64,000 nucleotides of DNA from Planoprotostelium fungivorum (Eukaryota; Evosea; Variosea; Cavosteliida; Cavosteliaceae). The DNA is taken from contig MDYQ01000020.1 in the NCBI GenBank assembly GCA_003024175.1, positions 1 to 64,000 on the forward strand, in the 5' to 3' direction. The notes beneath the pieces are model-generated. The model was not told the origin of the DNA and searched no databases. It saw nothing but the letters and a program-made list of their open reading frames with translations. The first letter of the stretch is position 1; every line of letters begins with the position of its first letter. The position numbers and the translations under genes are program-made. Below are positions 36,601-47,617 of the stretch, one piece after another.

Positions 36601-39600
36601 TGCCCTGGTCAGTGGAAACAACGTCAACTGGAACTCGGGTACCATCAGCTCTTCCTCGGTCACCGTCACCAGCTCCACCCTGTCCCTGGGCTCCCTCTCC
36701 ATCTCTTCCAGTGTCATCAACCTCACTGGTGGTGCCATCCTCCTGGCCAACGACACCTTCACTTCCGCTGCCATCACCCTCGCAGGTTCTTCCGTGACTC
36801 TCTTGAATGCCACCGTCGCCTCTTCGAATCTGTCTGTGGTGTCCCCCAGCATCACGGGTACCGGTGTCACCTTCTCTCAGGTCAACAGCACCCTGTCCGG
36901 TAGCACCATCAACATGAAGGACGTCATCATGAGCGGCAACAGCTCTACTCTATTGAGCAACGCCAACAGTGGTGTCACCCTGCAGAACTTGCTCATCGGT
37001 ACGGGAGGAGCCACCCTGGTGGCCAAGAACGACTTGTACCTCAACATCCAAGGAGGATATTACTCTGGTCCCGCCACCTTCTCCGTCACCTCCGTGTCCA
37101 ACACCACCCTCTCCGGTATCACTTCCAACGGACTCCTCCTCTCCTCTGATAGCATCGTCAACCTCAACAACGGCACCCTCTACGGTTCCACAGTTCTCTC
37201 TTCCACGGGTTCCAATGCCATCACCGTCAGCAACACCAACACCGTTGGCTCTCTCACCCTCGCTCCCGCCACCTCGGGAAGCACCGTCATCAACGGAGGT
37301 CAGTTTGTGGGGGGATCCAGCTTGAACATCGATGGAGGTCAGACTGCTACCTTCAGCGGAGTCCTTCTGTCCAGCGGAACTGGAAGCCAGGTCACCCTGT
37401 CGAACCAAGCCTCCGTCACCCTCAACGCCGTCAATGTCCAGGGCTCAGGAGCCGTCTTGTCCTTCAGCAACACCAACAGCTTGGCCGTATCCGGTGGCAA
37501 CTGGGTGGGCTCCAACAACTCCCTCGTACTGCAGAACATCCCCTCCGTACAGCTCTCTGGTGTCCAGCTCGGCGGTGCCTCTGTGGTCACTCAGGGCACC
37601 ACGCCCGGTCTGTCTCTGACACAGAGCGACGTCACTGCCGCTGTATCCATCACGACCGGTGCCGCTCAGGGTTTCGTCACGTTGGACTCTATCAACGTCT
37701 CTCCCTCTGTACAGATGAACGTCAGCACAAATGTTCTGAAGCTGAACAATGTGAACGGAGGAGGTGTGCTGTCCGTCTACGACGCCGTCTCCAGCGTTGC
37801 CAACGGAACACTCTCTGCCAGCGTCAAGTACTTTGGAACCAACGTGGTGACCATCAACGCCACCATCTCCTCTCCCCTCCTCACCTTCAACGACGCTTCC
37901 TCCCTGTCCCTCTCTGGTAGCTTTGTTGGAAGCACTGCCCTCAGATACAACAGCGTCTCCACGGTCACTCTCAACAACGTGGGAGGAAACGGAAACGTCA
38001 CTGCCCTCTACAACGGTGTCGACGGTGTGTCCTTCAGTAACGTCAACGTGACGGGAGCATGGAACTTGGTGGACAACAACTCGGGTCACATTGTCTTCCA
38101 CAACGTCACCTTCGCTTCCCCCTTTCCTTCCTCTCTCCGCTGGAACAACGTCCTCGATGTCACGGCTACCCTCCTGGGTCTCGGTGGACAGACCTCCATC
38201 AACTTTAGCAACACCGCATTCACCCTCATCAACGGACTCACCGTCAACGGAGGAAGCCTCAACATCGTCAACGTCACTCAGAATACTATTTCTGCCGTCT
38301 CGGGTGGTGTCTCCGGTGTCTTCTATGGTTCCATCACCAACAGTGTGTACACGTCTCTCACCGGTGTATATCTATCTGGTGCTGGAGGAGGTGAGCATGA
38401 TGTCTATTCTAATTCTTCTGACACTCTCAGCTGCCTTCACCATCAATGGAGTACCCACGGTGAACGTGAACAACGTCTCGATGTCCACCACCTCAGCGAC
38501 CAACGCCCTGTACGTCAGCGTCAACGGAGCCACCAGTGGTCTCACCAGCAGCAACCTCAACTTTGTCGGTGGTGCCAACGGTCTCAACATCATCGGCTCA
38601 CCTGTGGTCTCTCTGTCTTACGTGTCCTCCACATCCAGCTCTGCCTCTCCCGTCATTGGAGTGACCGGTGCTGCCTCCGTCAACTTGACCTCAGTGCAAG
38701 TGTCTCAGGGCACTGCCTCCAAAGGAAATGCCGTGGACATCCGCACACTCTCCGGTGACATCACCGTCACCAACTGTGCATTCAATGGAAACAACCAGAG
38801 TGAGCCCATTCGATTTCATCTCCACTACATGAAACGATACAATCTCGTGCTCAATGATTTCATCTCATCCATCTAGATGTCCTCAGCATCGACACTGTCC
38901 CTCCCAACTGTACTGCCACCATCTGGAACAACAACTTTATCAACAACAAGGGTAGAGCCGTGTCCATCACCTCCACCGGAGAGATCTCTTACATCAGCCT
39001 CACCAGCAACACCTTCACCCAGAACGCTGCATCCGGCTCCGGTGGTTCTCTCAACGTGGTGGCCGCTCGCACAGACTCTCTCGTTCTGAGCAACAACGTA
39101 TTCACTTCCAACTCGGCTACCTTTGGTGGTGCCGTCAGTGTACAGGGAGACGTCCTCTCAGCCTCTTTCACCAACACCAACGCCGCGAAGAATTCGGCCA
39201 CAAGGAACGGAGGAGCCATCAGCTTCACTTCGGGTACCATCTACCAGCTGACGGTCAACAACGCTTCTTTCTCGAGCAACACTGCCAGACAGTTGGGTGG
39301 TGCCATCTCCTTTGATGCTTCTGCCGGTCTCGCTCTCTTCAACCTGAGGTGGAGACTCTGTTCATTTCGTCTGTGATCACTAACGTCTGCAGCGGTGTCT
39401 CTTTCACGTCCAACACGGCTACCAGCGGTGGTGCCGTGTCTCTGGCACCCGATCTCCAGACTCTGAACGTCGTCGGGTCTACCTTCACCTCCAACGTCGC
39501 CGCCGGCTACGGAGGTGGTCTGTACGGTCAATTGTACGGTGCAGACTCGGTCAACTTGAACGACGTGACCTTCAACACCAACAAGGCATACGAGGGTGGT

Positions 39601-42600
39601 GGTCTCTACCTCGATGGTTTCCTCTCTAACGGTGGGTCCTACTCACTCTTCCACGCTCACACGAAACAGCTGCTCTGTCTGGTGTGAAGGCCAGTGGTAA
39701 CACTGCCTCGAACAGTGGAGGTGCCATGTCCATGAACGCTTTCATCGACAACATCTTCACCTTCTACAACGCCACCATCAGCAGCAACAGCGCCAAGTTC
39801 CAAGGAGGAGCCCTGTTGTTCGGAGGCTCAGGACTGAACAACATCTCCATGTCCAACGTCACGATGACAGGAAACAGTGCCGTCTACGGTGGTGCCCTGG
39901 CCGTCACAGGTGCAGGTAACCACATGCTCTTCTCTTCCAGCTCTTTCGGTAGCAACTCTGCCACCACTCAGGTGAGTCTCTCTTTCTCTGAGACGTGATC
40001 GAACCTTCACAGGGAGGAGCCATGTACTTTGCTCAGGAGTCTCTTTACATGATCAACCTGATCTACGTCACATTGACCAGCAACACGGCTCTGATCGGAG
40101 GTGGTATCTACACGGCCAACGTCATGTCTTCCTTCAATATGACTGGAGTGCAAGCCCTCAGCAACACTGCCCGATCGAACGGTGGTGTCCTCTACGTCGA
40201 GCAACCCATCGCCCAGGCCACCTTCAGCGGTGAGATCTCTTCTTTCTCTTTTCCCTTCTCTCTTCTCATCGTCAACAGGTGGACGATACGTTGGAAACAC
40301 CGCAGGATCAGGAGGAGCTATCTCCTTCGGTGCCGGCTTCGTCGCCCAACAAGAGAACGGAACGACTCTCTTCACGGACGCCCAGTTCTCCAGCAACATT
40401 GCCTCCGAGACCGGTGGTGGTGGTGCCATCAGTATCTCACAGATGACTGCTTCCACCGTCTTCAGCAACTGCACTTTCACGGCCAACGTGGCCGGTCAGG
40501 GAGGCAGTCTGTACTTGGGATCCTCTTCGACCAACAGCACCATCGAGCTGTACAACACCAAGTTGTGGAGCAACCAGGGTAGCAAGTCGTCCTCTCAGGG
40601 TGGTGCCCTCTACCTCCTCGCCAGTGGAGGAATCATCAACCTCCTCGTAGACGGTGAGCGTGATTCTTTTTCCACCTCTCATTCGATCAGGCACGGATGT
40701 CAGAAACAACACCGCCTACTCGGGAGGAGCTTTCTTCATCCAGGGTGACATGGGTGTATCGATTGCAGTGACAAACAGTACTCTCACATCCAACACCGCC
40801 GTCACCTCGGGTGGTGTCTTTGATCTCGCTGGTTCCGCACAAGAAGTCCGCTTCGAGCAGGTCACTGCCACAGGTGAGACCCTTCAACCTCTTCACACGA
40901 CTGAACGTACAAGGGAACACGGCCAGCTCGGGAGGTCTCCTCATCTTGGAATCTGGAGGATCTCTTGGACAGCTGACTCTCATCAACTCCACCATCACGG
41001 GCCACCGTGCCACTTCGTACAACGGAGGCATTTTCGCCATGTCTGGACCTCTGGGTAACTTTGTCGCCAAGCAGACACGATTCGAGAAGAACTCTGCTGG
41101 ATCTCTCGGAGGAGTCCTGTACACGACCATCTCGTCCAACTACTCCGAGTCGGTGTCCATGACTGAATGTTCCTTCTCTCACAACTCGGCCGGAAACGGA
41201 GGTTGCATCTACCTCGACGGTGGTGTGGGTTCCTACAAGCTCCAGAGCTTCACCGACGTCAACTCCACTTGGATCGGAAACAAGGCCACCGGAACGGGTG
41301 GTGCCCTCTTCATTGGAAGTACCGTCGGCAGCATCGAACTCTCTTCCAGTCAGTACAATGCCAACACCGCCAACCAAGGAGCCGTTCTCTATTTGGGATC
41401 TGGTGAGAGACACAGCCGTGATATAATGAATGCAATTGACCCCCACAGCTTCCAACTTGAACGTGGTGAACAGCACCTTCGGAGGTAACGCTGCCGTACA
41501 GTCGGGAGGAGCCATTGCAACGACGGCCAAGAGCAAGTTCGTCTCCAACGGAAATCAGTTCAGCAACAACACTGCCGGTGCCTGGGGAGGAGCTCTCATG
41601 ATCCTCGTCGCCAGCAACAAGAGATCGTTCGCCCCCGATCCCAACGCCCTCTCTCTCATCACCAACACCAACTTCACCGACAACAGTGGAAACATCGGAG
41701 GTGCCGTCTACGTGTCCAACCCTCACAGCGCAGACTCCACCGTCCCCAACGCTCAGGTGAATCTCTCTCTTTGATCCGTGTTGACCTTTCATAGATCCTG
41801 GGTGTCAACTTTGCGAGAAACAAGGCCGTGTATGGAGGAGGTATCGCCATCTACGGAGACATCGCCTTGGATCTTCTCAAATTCAAGGGAGACACCGCCA
41901 GTCAGGGTGGTGCCTTTGCCGTCATGACCCCCGGAAACGTGAGCATCCCTTCGTTTGACGTCACTGAGACGCTCAGGTCATGGTGGGTGACATCGAACTC
42001 GGAGGCAGTTCCGTGTGGTTGAACAACGGAGCGAGTGTCAGTATCTCGAACGCCTCCTCCACTTCCACTTCCGCTTTCACCGCTGGTATCACCTGTCCAT
42101 CGGGCTCTCCCACGGTCAACGTCGATGGATCTGTCGAGTGTCCGACGGACTCTTCCATCAACGCCCCCGGAGACAACCGATCGACCAAGACGGCAAACAA
42201 CAACAACGTCATCATCGGTGTGGTCGTGGGTGCCGTGGCCATCATCGCCATCGCCGTGGTGGTGGCTCTGATCTTGATCAAGAGGAGGAAGCAGCAGCAG
42301 GGATTCACCGCCGAGCTGTCGACTCACGTGTGGAAGTTTGATGCACACAAGAACGTCATCATCAACTTTGACGATCTGGCGGACATGCAGCAGATCGGCC
42401 GAGGTGCCTTCGGTATCGTCTACAAGGCAATTTGGCGTGCCGTTCCTGTGGCCGTCAAGCAGTTGATCAACCAGAACAACATGACTCAGGAGCAGATCCA
42501 GGACTTCATCTCTGAGGTCACTCTCCTGCAGGGACTCAGACCCCATCCCAACGTGGTCCTCTTCATGGGTGTCACTCCTCCACCTGGCCCCATCAGTCTG

Positions 42601-43520
42601 GTCACGTGAGTCACTCTACTGTATCCATCGTCTGACCCTCTCAGTGAGTTCTGCGAGGGTGGAAGTCTCTACGGCTACCTCAGAGACGTACCTGACATTC
42701 CATACGAGACCAAGAGGAAGTTTGTCGTTGGTATCGCCCAAGGAATGTTGCATCTCGCCTCTGAGAACATTGTGAGTCATTCACTCCTTCTATTCATCAC
42801 TCATTCTCTGTTCATCACTCATTCTCTGTTCATCACTCATTCTCACCTAGGTGCATCGTGATTTGGCTGCACGTAACATTCTTTTGACGGGAAGCTTGGA
42901 AGCCAAGGTCACCGACTTTGGTCTGTCCAGAGCCACCGAGTCCGCTGAGACTGGAGCACAGTGAGTCTTCTATCCTTCTATCCTTCCATCCTTCCTCGGT
43001 ATTGATTCTCTATAGAACTACCTCAGCTGTCGGACCTCTCAAGTGGATGAGTCCTGAAGCCATTCTGGAGAGAAGATATTCTGAGAAGAGTGACGTGTAC
43101 TCCTTCGCCATGACCCTGTGGGAGATCACCACCCAGAAGGAGCTGTACGCAGACAGAGACCCCGTCAAGGCTGCCATCGAAGTCACCAACGGACTGAGAC
43201 CCGCCGTCACTTCAGACATGAACGAGAGCTTCGTTCGCCTCATGACAGCCTCGTGGGCTGAACTGCCCGAGAACAGACCCAACTTCAGACAGATCTGCGC
43301 CTACCTGCAGATGGAAGGACAGGGACCTCAGGTTCAGATGAACGCCCTCAACACCGAACAGTCCACGGCAGATTTCGAGACCAACTACAGATCCATCACC
43401 ATGAGACCAGAGTCCGTGCACAACCTCAAGGCACAACTTCAGGAGGAATTGGCTGAGGATGAGCCCTCTGCCAACCAGTACCAGAACCACAGCAACAACT
43501 ACGGAAGCTTGTTTGGATAA
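27698..43520 (+). CDS. Giant beta-helix-repeat receptor kinase (tyrosine-kinase-like catalytic loop)
   Basis: About 5,000 residues. Signal peptide [19 protein letters not shown]. Region A (27.8-29.4 kb) and region C (38.9-42.0 kb) carry repeats with GGA(I/V/L) and FxxN, e.g. [19 protein letters not shown], like bacterial polymorphic membrane protein repeats. Region B (29.5-38.4 kb) is Ser/Thr/Asn/Gly/Val-rich with a rung of about 20 residues (SxxNxTxSNVxxxxxx), fitting a parallel beta-helix, and holds three exons over 1.9 kb (29520-31840, 31882-33790, 36014-38390). One membrane segment ([20 protein letters not shown], about 42208-42285) precedes a kinase: [45 protein letters not shown], and ENRPNFRQI. 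All catalytic residues are present. HRDLAARN and KWMSPEA are tyrosine-kinase hallmarks. A C-terminal tail holds several Tyr. Likely surface adhesion or sensing. Confidence 0.88.
42793..42844. repeat. 18-base tandem repeat in a kinase-domain intron
   Basis: TTCATCACTCATTCTCTG occurs about three times within the intron between the exons ending LASENI and beginning VHRDLAARN. It makes this intron longer than its neighbours and has no coding role. Confidence 0.8.
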
Positions 43521-43636
43521 ACTACTGTTGTTCACCTTCACCTGTCGTTGTTGCTCGAGAATGGTGGCTTCAAATGGGAATATTCCCTTCATTTACAACC
43601 TGTCACCGCTCGCTCTGCAGAGCACCATCAGGGGAG

Positions 43637-44947
43637 ATGAGAGGGATTGGTTTGCTCAACAACATAAAGCCATCTTACAAGATCGGTGTCACCCTGAGTG
43701 CTATGGTCGTTGGTGCTGCTCTCACTGTGAAGATGACACCCAATGCTAGAGCCATGTCTACCATCGCGAAATCCCCCGTGCGTCTTCTGACCCATTCTTC
43801 TGCTGTCCCTCACCCAGAAAAAGCTTATAAAGGCGGTGAAGATGGTGAGATCATTTTGACGTCGAGATCCTCGAGTGAATAAGACAGGATTCTTTGTGAG
43901 TGACAATGGTCTGGCTATTGGTGTGGCTGATGGAGTGGGTGGTTGGGCTACACAAGGAGTGGATCCCAGTAAATACTCTAAATCTTTGATGAAGTGGGCT
44001 AAAGATAAAGCCGATCAGCCAATCACCGATAATGTGAGTCATTCAACACGGTTGGACCGCATTGATTCGAGAATCAGTTCACACCACAAGCATTGATGCA
44101 ATATGCGTACGATAAATGCAAAGGGATCTTAGGAAGTTCAACGGCTTGCATTCTGGTCTTGAAATCTGAAGAATCGAAATTAGAGTACACCGACTCCTCC
44201 TACTTTGATTGATGTGACCCAGTTCAGCCAACCTTGGAGACAGTGGGTTCATGGTCATCAGAGAAGGAAGGGTCATCTATCGATCTATGGAACAGGTTCG
44301 TTTCCACCGACAGACGAACGTGACACTCTCAGGTGAAAGGGTTCAACTTTCCCTACCAGCTGGGTGCTGGGTCGCCCGATCTTCCAAAGGATGCCTTCAA
44401 GATTTCGACAGGTGCTCATCTCCATCGCACGACCATCCCTCTGTTCTACTTGTGTCCTCTCTGTATCCTCTTCTCACCATTTCAGCCGTTCAATACGGAG
44501 ACTTTGTCGTGGTGGGATCAGACGGACTCTTTGACAACATGTACAACGAAGAGATTCTGCACACGTTAGAGAAGGGAATCGCCCAGGCCATCGGAGCAGA
44601 GGAACCGAAACAGTGTTACACCATCACCCACGGACGCAGACCGTCCATCGAGAATACGGCCCCCTCTTCCACGCTGATGAGCGCCGACAACCTCGAGAAG
44701 ATCGAGAAGGCCATGAGATCGAACCAGTTCAATTTGGCTGAGGTGAACGAGGAGAGAAGATGAGGGAGTTGAAGAGTTGCAGGTCATCGCGAAGCAGGCT
44801 ATGCAGAACGGGCACAGTGAGACACTGGTCACTCCGTTCGCCAAATCGGCGAGAGAGAACGGATACCGCTTCAGCGGAGGAAAGTTGGATGATGTCACCG
44901 TCTTGGTCTCCATGATCGCGCCCCCGAAAGTGAAGAGCAGTCTATAA
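43637..44947 (+). CDS. PP2C-type phosphatase, PPTC7/Ptc7-like
   Basis: Following a basic N-terminal leader (MRGIGLLNNIKPSYKIGVTL..., possible mitochondrial targeting), the core reads GFFVSDNGLAIGVADGVGGW (first metal-binding Asp), VDPSKYSKSLMKW, LGSSTACILVL, GFMVIREGRVIYRS, NFPYQLGAG, YGDFVVVGSDGLFDNMYNEE, TLVTPFAKSA and GGKLDDVTVLVSMI (last metal Asp). Order and spacing are those of PPTC7/Ptc7, a mitochondrial PP2C of animals, plants and fungi, linked in yeast to coenzyme Q synthesis. Several short introns, for example 44742-44782. A region around 44200 (SNLGDSGFM) restores the GDSG motif across an intron. An ATG at 43574 in the same frame could extend the leader by 21 residues. Confidence 0.85.
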
Positions 44948-45024
44948 AGTCTCGACCGATCTGTGACGATTCACCGGTTGATCCCTTTATCTAGATGTTC
45001 TGCGCTTTGTAACGTCTTGTTCGG

Positions 45025-45324
45025 ATGGATTTCACTTTGACGTTTGGGGATGTCATTCGAAGTCTCAAACGCAACCATCGATTCCGAACACGTCTGAATC
45101 TCACATCAACAAGAACCATCATCGACATGGAGGAGAAAGAAGACACGACCAAGAAGCTCACGTTTCGTGAGCGACTACGAAGATCCTTCGGTAGCCCCAA
45201 CTTAAATCTGGGTTCATCGATGGTCGGTAGTTACGGTTCAGGGTATCAGTGCAATGACTCATACGGGCTGATGAAACCGAAATCAAAGGACTACACGAAG
45301 AAGAGTCTATCTTCGAGCAAATAA
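45025..45324 (+). CDS. Small basic protein, uncharacterised
   Basis: An intron-less frame of 99 residues starts MDFTLTFGDVIRSLKRN and ends with Lys/Ser-rich sequence. A KLTFRERLRRSFGS segment and Gly/Ser/Tyr-rich SMVGSYGSGYQ follow in the second half. The stop overlaps an AATAAA signal, which argues for a true 3' end. I recognise no family. Its independence from neighbours (78 bases after the phosphatase stop, convergent with the IQM-like gene) makes it plausible but unproved. Confidence 0.4.
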   Translation: MDFTLTFGDVIRSLKRNHRFRTRLNLTSTRTIIDMEEKEDTTKKLTFRERLRRSFGSPNLNLGSSMVGSYGSGYQCNDSYGLMKPKSKDYTKKSLSSSK

Positions 45325-45508
45325 AGTCTTTATCCGTTCTTCTCTTTATCCGAAAACAGTTGTTCCTTGTGCAAAGGATGGTGCGGATGGAACCGAACGG
45401 GGTCCAGATGCACAAAATGACGCAGCTTGGAGATCACTTTCGATCCCTTCTTCGCCTTCTTAAACCTTGACCCGTTTCAGTGACCACGAAGCTGATGAGG
45501 AGACAAGC

Positions 45509-46800
45509 TCACCTGCTGATGACTTCGAGAGCTCTCAACATCTTGATGGCCGGGTCGACTTCGTAGCTGTCCATCTCCACTCCTTGCTTCTGGATGTGTC
45601 TCTGCATGGCATAGAAGTGCTCGGTGGAGGCCTTGTAGTGGCCGCTCAGAGGTGAGATCCAAGTCAACTTTCCGTTCTCGATCTGGAGGAGGCCAGCTGA
45701 TGTGACTCTGCTACCAGCGAGGAAAGAAGAATGCTGAAACCTTCCCGCCAACTTGGCTCCGATGTACCATTTGCCGTGGACGTCCGTCACGTAGGTCCAC
45801 CTGTCTCCGTCAGCCATAATCGAGGAGAGATGAAAGCTCACGCGTTCTTCTGCTTCTTACTCTCTCGCAGGGCGAGGGCTAACATGGACGATGCTTTCGG
45901 CATGTGACCCTTCTTCAGCTCCTGATCTACTTCAGCGACCTTCTATCATCTACCACACCTTATCTCTCTTGTCCCTCTCTTCTTTCGTGGGGAGATCATC
46001 CATCGGTGGTGCCATGTAATCGACGATGTATTCGTATTCGATTCCAGGGTCTTCCTTCTGCTCGTCCGTCGTTGTGATGGGGGTGCCATCTTTATCCCAC
46101 ACGAAGGTGCCGTTCTCGATCCTGGCCATGTATTGTTTCCTCGTGTCCCCTCCCAGGAACACCACACGCTCCGCTAATAATTTACTTCGTGTGCAATCTG
46201 GGATGGACATAGTCGTCCCTGAGATGGACATTAGAAGATGGTCGAATGGATCATGGCTGCACCTTCTCCCTCATCGAGCCAGTAGAAGAAGTTTTCTGTG
46301 GTGGCTGATCTCACCCAGTGAAAGAAGTAGGCCTTCAGATTGGCACCGTAACGATGATAAGGATCGATGAGCTCCAGCCAATAGCTGTCGTCTAGATCTT
46401 TGTGCAGGAGACCGTCAATAGGCTGTCTGTCTTTGATCGTCGTGTGCTCTCCTGGAATGAATCGAAGCCTTCGGATGAAGAACAAGATCCTTCTCCATCT
46501 GGAAGTGTAAGTCATTATTTGACAAAATAGAACGATCACCTCGCTCTGGCCTTCTCTCTTCCGTGTTTCCCATCGGTTTTGGTCGTTTGGAAGCGGACAC
46601 GATACAGGATTTCTTATGAGGTTAGCCGATCGATTGGCGTGTAAATCGTCACCATCCCAACGGCTGTGGACATCTCTCTTTATCGTTTCTTCTCTCCCTC
46701 TGCACTGTCTCAGCACACCGATCACAATTACAAATGTCACCTGTGGTCTTCGTGTGCCACGTGCTTCTGAACGTAATTCATCACACTGTCCAGATTGCAT
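45509..46800 (-). CDS. IQM-like protein (plant IQ-motif / fungal relative)
   Basis: The core matches IQM proteins of plants and relatives in fungi: a basic IQ-like helix (ARARWRRILFFIRRLRF), DDSYWLELIDPYHRYGANLK, FFYWLDEGEG, CTRSKLLAERVVFL, QYMARIENGTFVW, WTYVTDVHGKWYIGAK, and the signature FQHSSFLAGSRVTSAG then ISPLSGHY. Introns at about 46502-46543, 46208-46255, 45950 and 45800-45843 give in-frame joins. The family is linked to calmodulin binding through the IQ motif; enzymatic activity is unknown. The N terminus is unsure: MQSGQCDELRSEA at 46800 could be exon 1, with one or two more introns before the IQ helix. A C-terminal extension beyond 45509 would require a 21-base intron, so I stop there. 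Confidence 0.7.
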
Positions 46801-46970
46801 ACTGTCGTCTGTATGTGTGTTCGTAGTTGAGTCACAGGGACCGGTTGGGCTGTGGCCATCATGTTCGATCGCGTTTCACTTTTTCATGTTGCGTTATGTG
46901 AAAAGCGTCCTCGGGTGGTGTTGATAGCATCTTACCGAAATTTCCTCCGCGTGCCGGCCACACCGTCCCG

Positions 46971-47174
46971 ATGCCCCAAGCTCGAAAAAAGAAGTCAGCC
47001 AACACTGCTCCTTCTATGAAGAAGCACACACGGTTACCCTTCGTGGTACTTAGATCACCCGATCCATTCTCGGGCGGGACTTCGAACGTTGGCAGTGTGA
47101 CGACAGTGGAAGGTGGATTATCGCTGACCAGAGCTGGAAATTCTAATCGTCAGATATATTCTGAGGCGTTGTAG
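46971..47174 (+). CDS. Short basic ORF, uncertain
   Basis: An uninterrupted frame of 67 residues begins MPQARKKKSANTAPSMKKH and ends QIYSEAL. It is Lys-rich at the start and Ser/Gly/Thr-rich after. There is no recognised domain, splice-supported extension or obvious polyadenylation signal, so it may be a chance frame or a small exon. Confidence 0.25.
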   Translation: MPQARKKKSANTAPSMKKHTRLPFVVLRSPDPFSGGTSNVGSVTTVEGGLSLTRAGNSNRQIYSEAL

Positions 47175-47617
47175 CCATGGTTCAGGCTTCGTTGAAATGG
47201 CGAATTGGGTACTGGAATTGTCCACTGGTACAACCTAATTTGTCAAGTAGCATCTTAGCGTACTCCATTGATTTGATGGATGAATCGTTATATTTAGAAA
47301 TTGAAAGGTGAAGACGACCAAACGACTGAAGGCCGATCAATTTGAGGAAAAGTTTAAGCCCTTCCAAAGGTATCGAAGGTTTAATTGCAACCCAGCTGAA
47401 CTGAGTCTCTGCGATTCAATACATCAAATTCCGCGCGTGATGTCTATAGTCCCTGCGTCTATGGACATCTGTGTGAAGCGTTGAGACAAGAAGAAGACAA
47501 CCACGAGCTTGGAACCCGATCACGTGACCTGTCCGATTGCTCGATGGATCTGAATCTTCAAAGAAGACCTCGGTCCAGTCGCAAGCGAAGGTCAGTCAAG
47601 CGCTCCAACCGGAGAGG
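47175..47617. other. Intergenic stretch upstream of the LRR receptor
   Basis: 443 bases without a convincing gene. A minus-strand frame at 47182-47367 encodes a hydrophobic start (MEGLKLFLKLIGLQSF) but has no splice-supported extension. The promoter of the LRR receptor should lie here. Confidence 0.4.

Noticed and set aside
29606-38101. Several minus-strand open frames of 80-260 residues
   Set aside because: They lie opposite the repetitive Ser/Thr/Asn coding region of the giant receptor and are compositionally its complement (Val/Glu/Leu-rich), with no motifs.
29520-38390. Satellite or low-complexity non-coding repeat
   Set aside because: The frame stays open over kilobases, introns have normal splice signals, and a signal peptide and kinase lie in the same spliced frame.
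38880-42000. Bacterial contamination or recent transfer from chlamydiae
   Set aside because: The repeats are interrupted by host-type introns and joined in frame to a eukaryotic kinase.
47182-47367. A 61-residue minus-strand frame starting MEGLKLFLKL
   Set aside because: No splice partner, no domain, and no spacing that suggests a gene.
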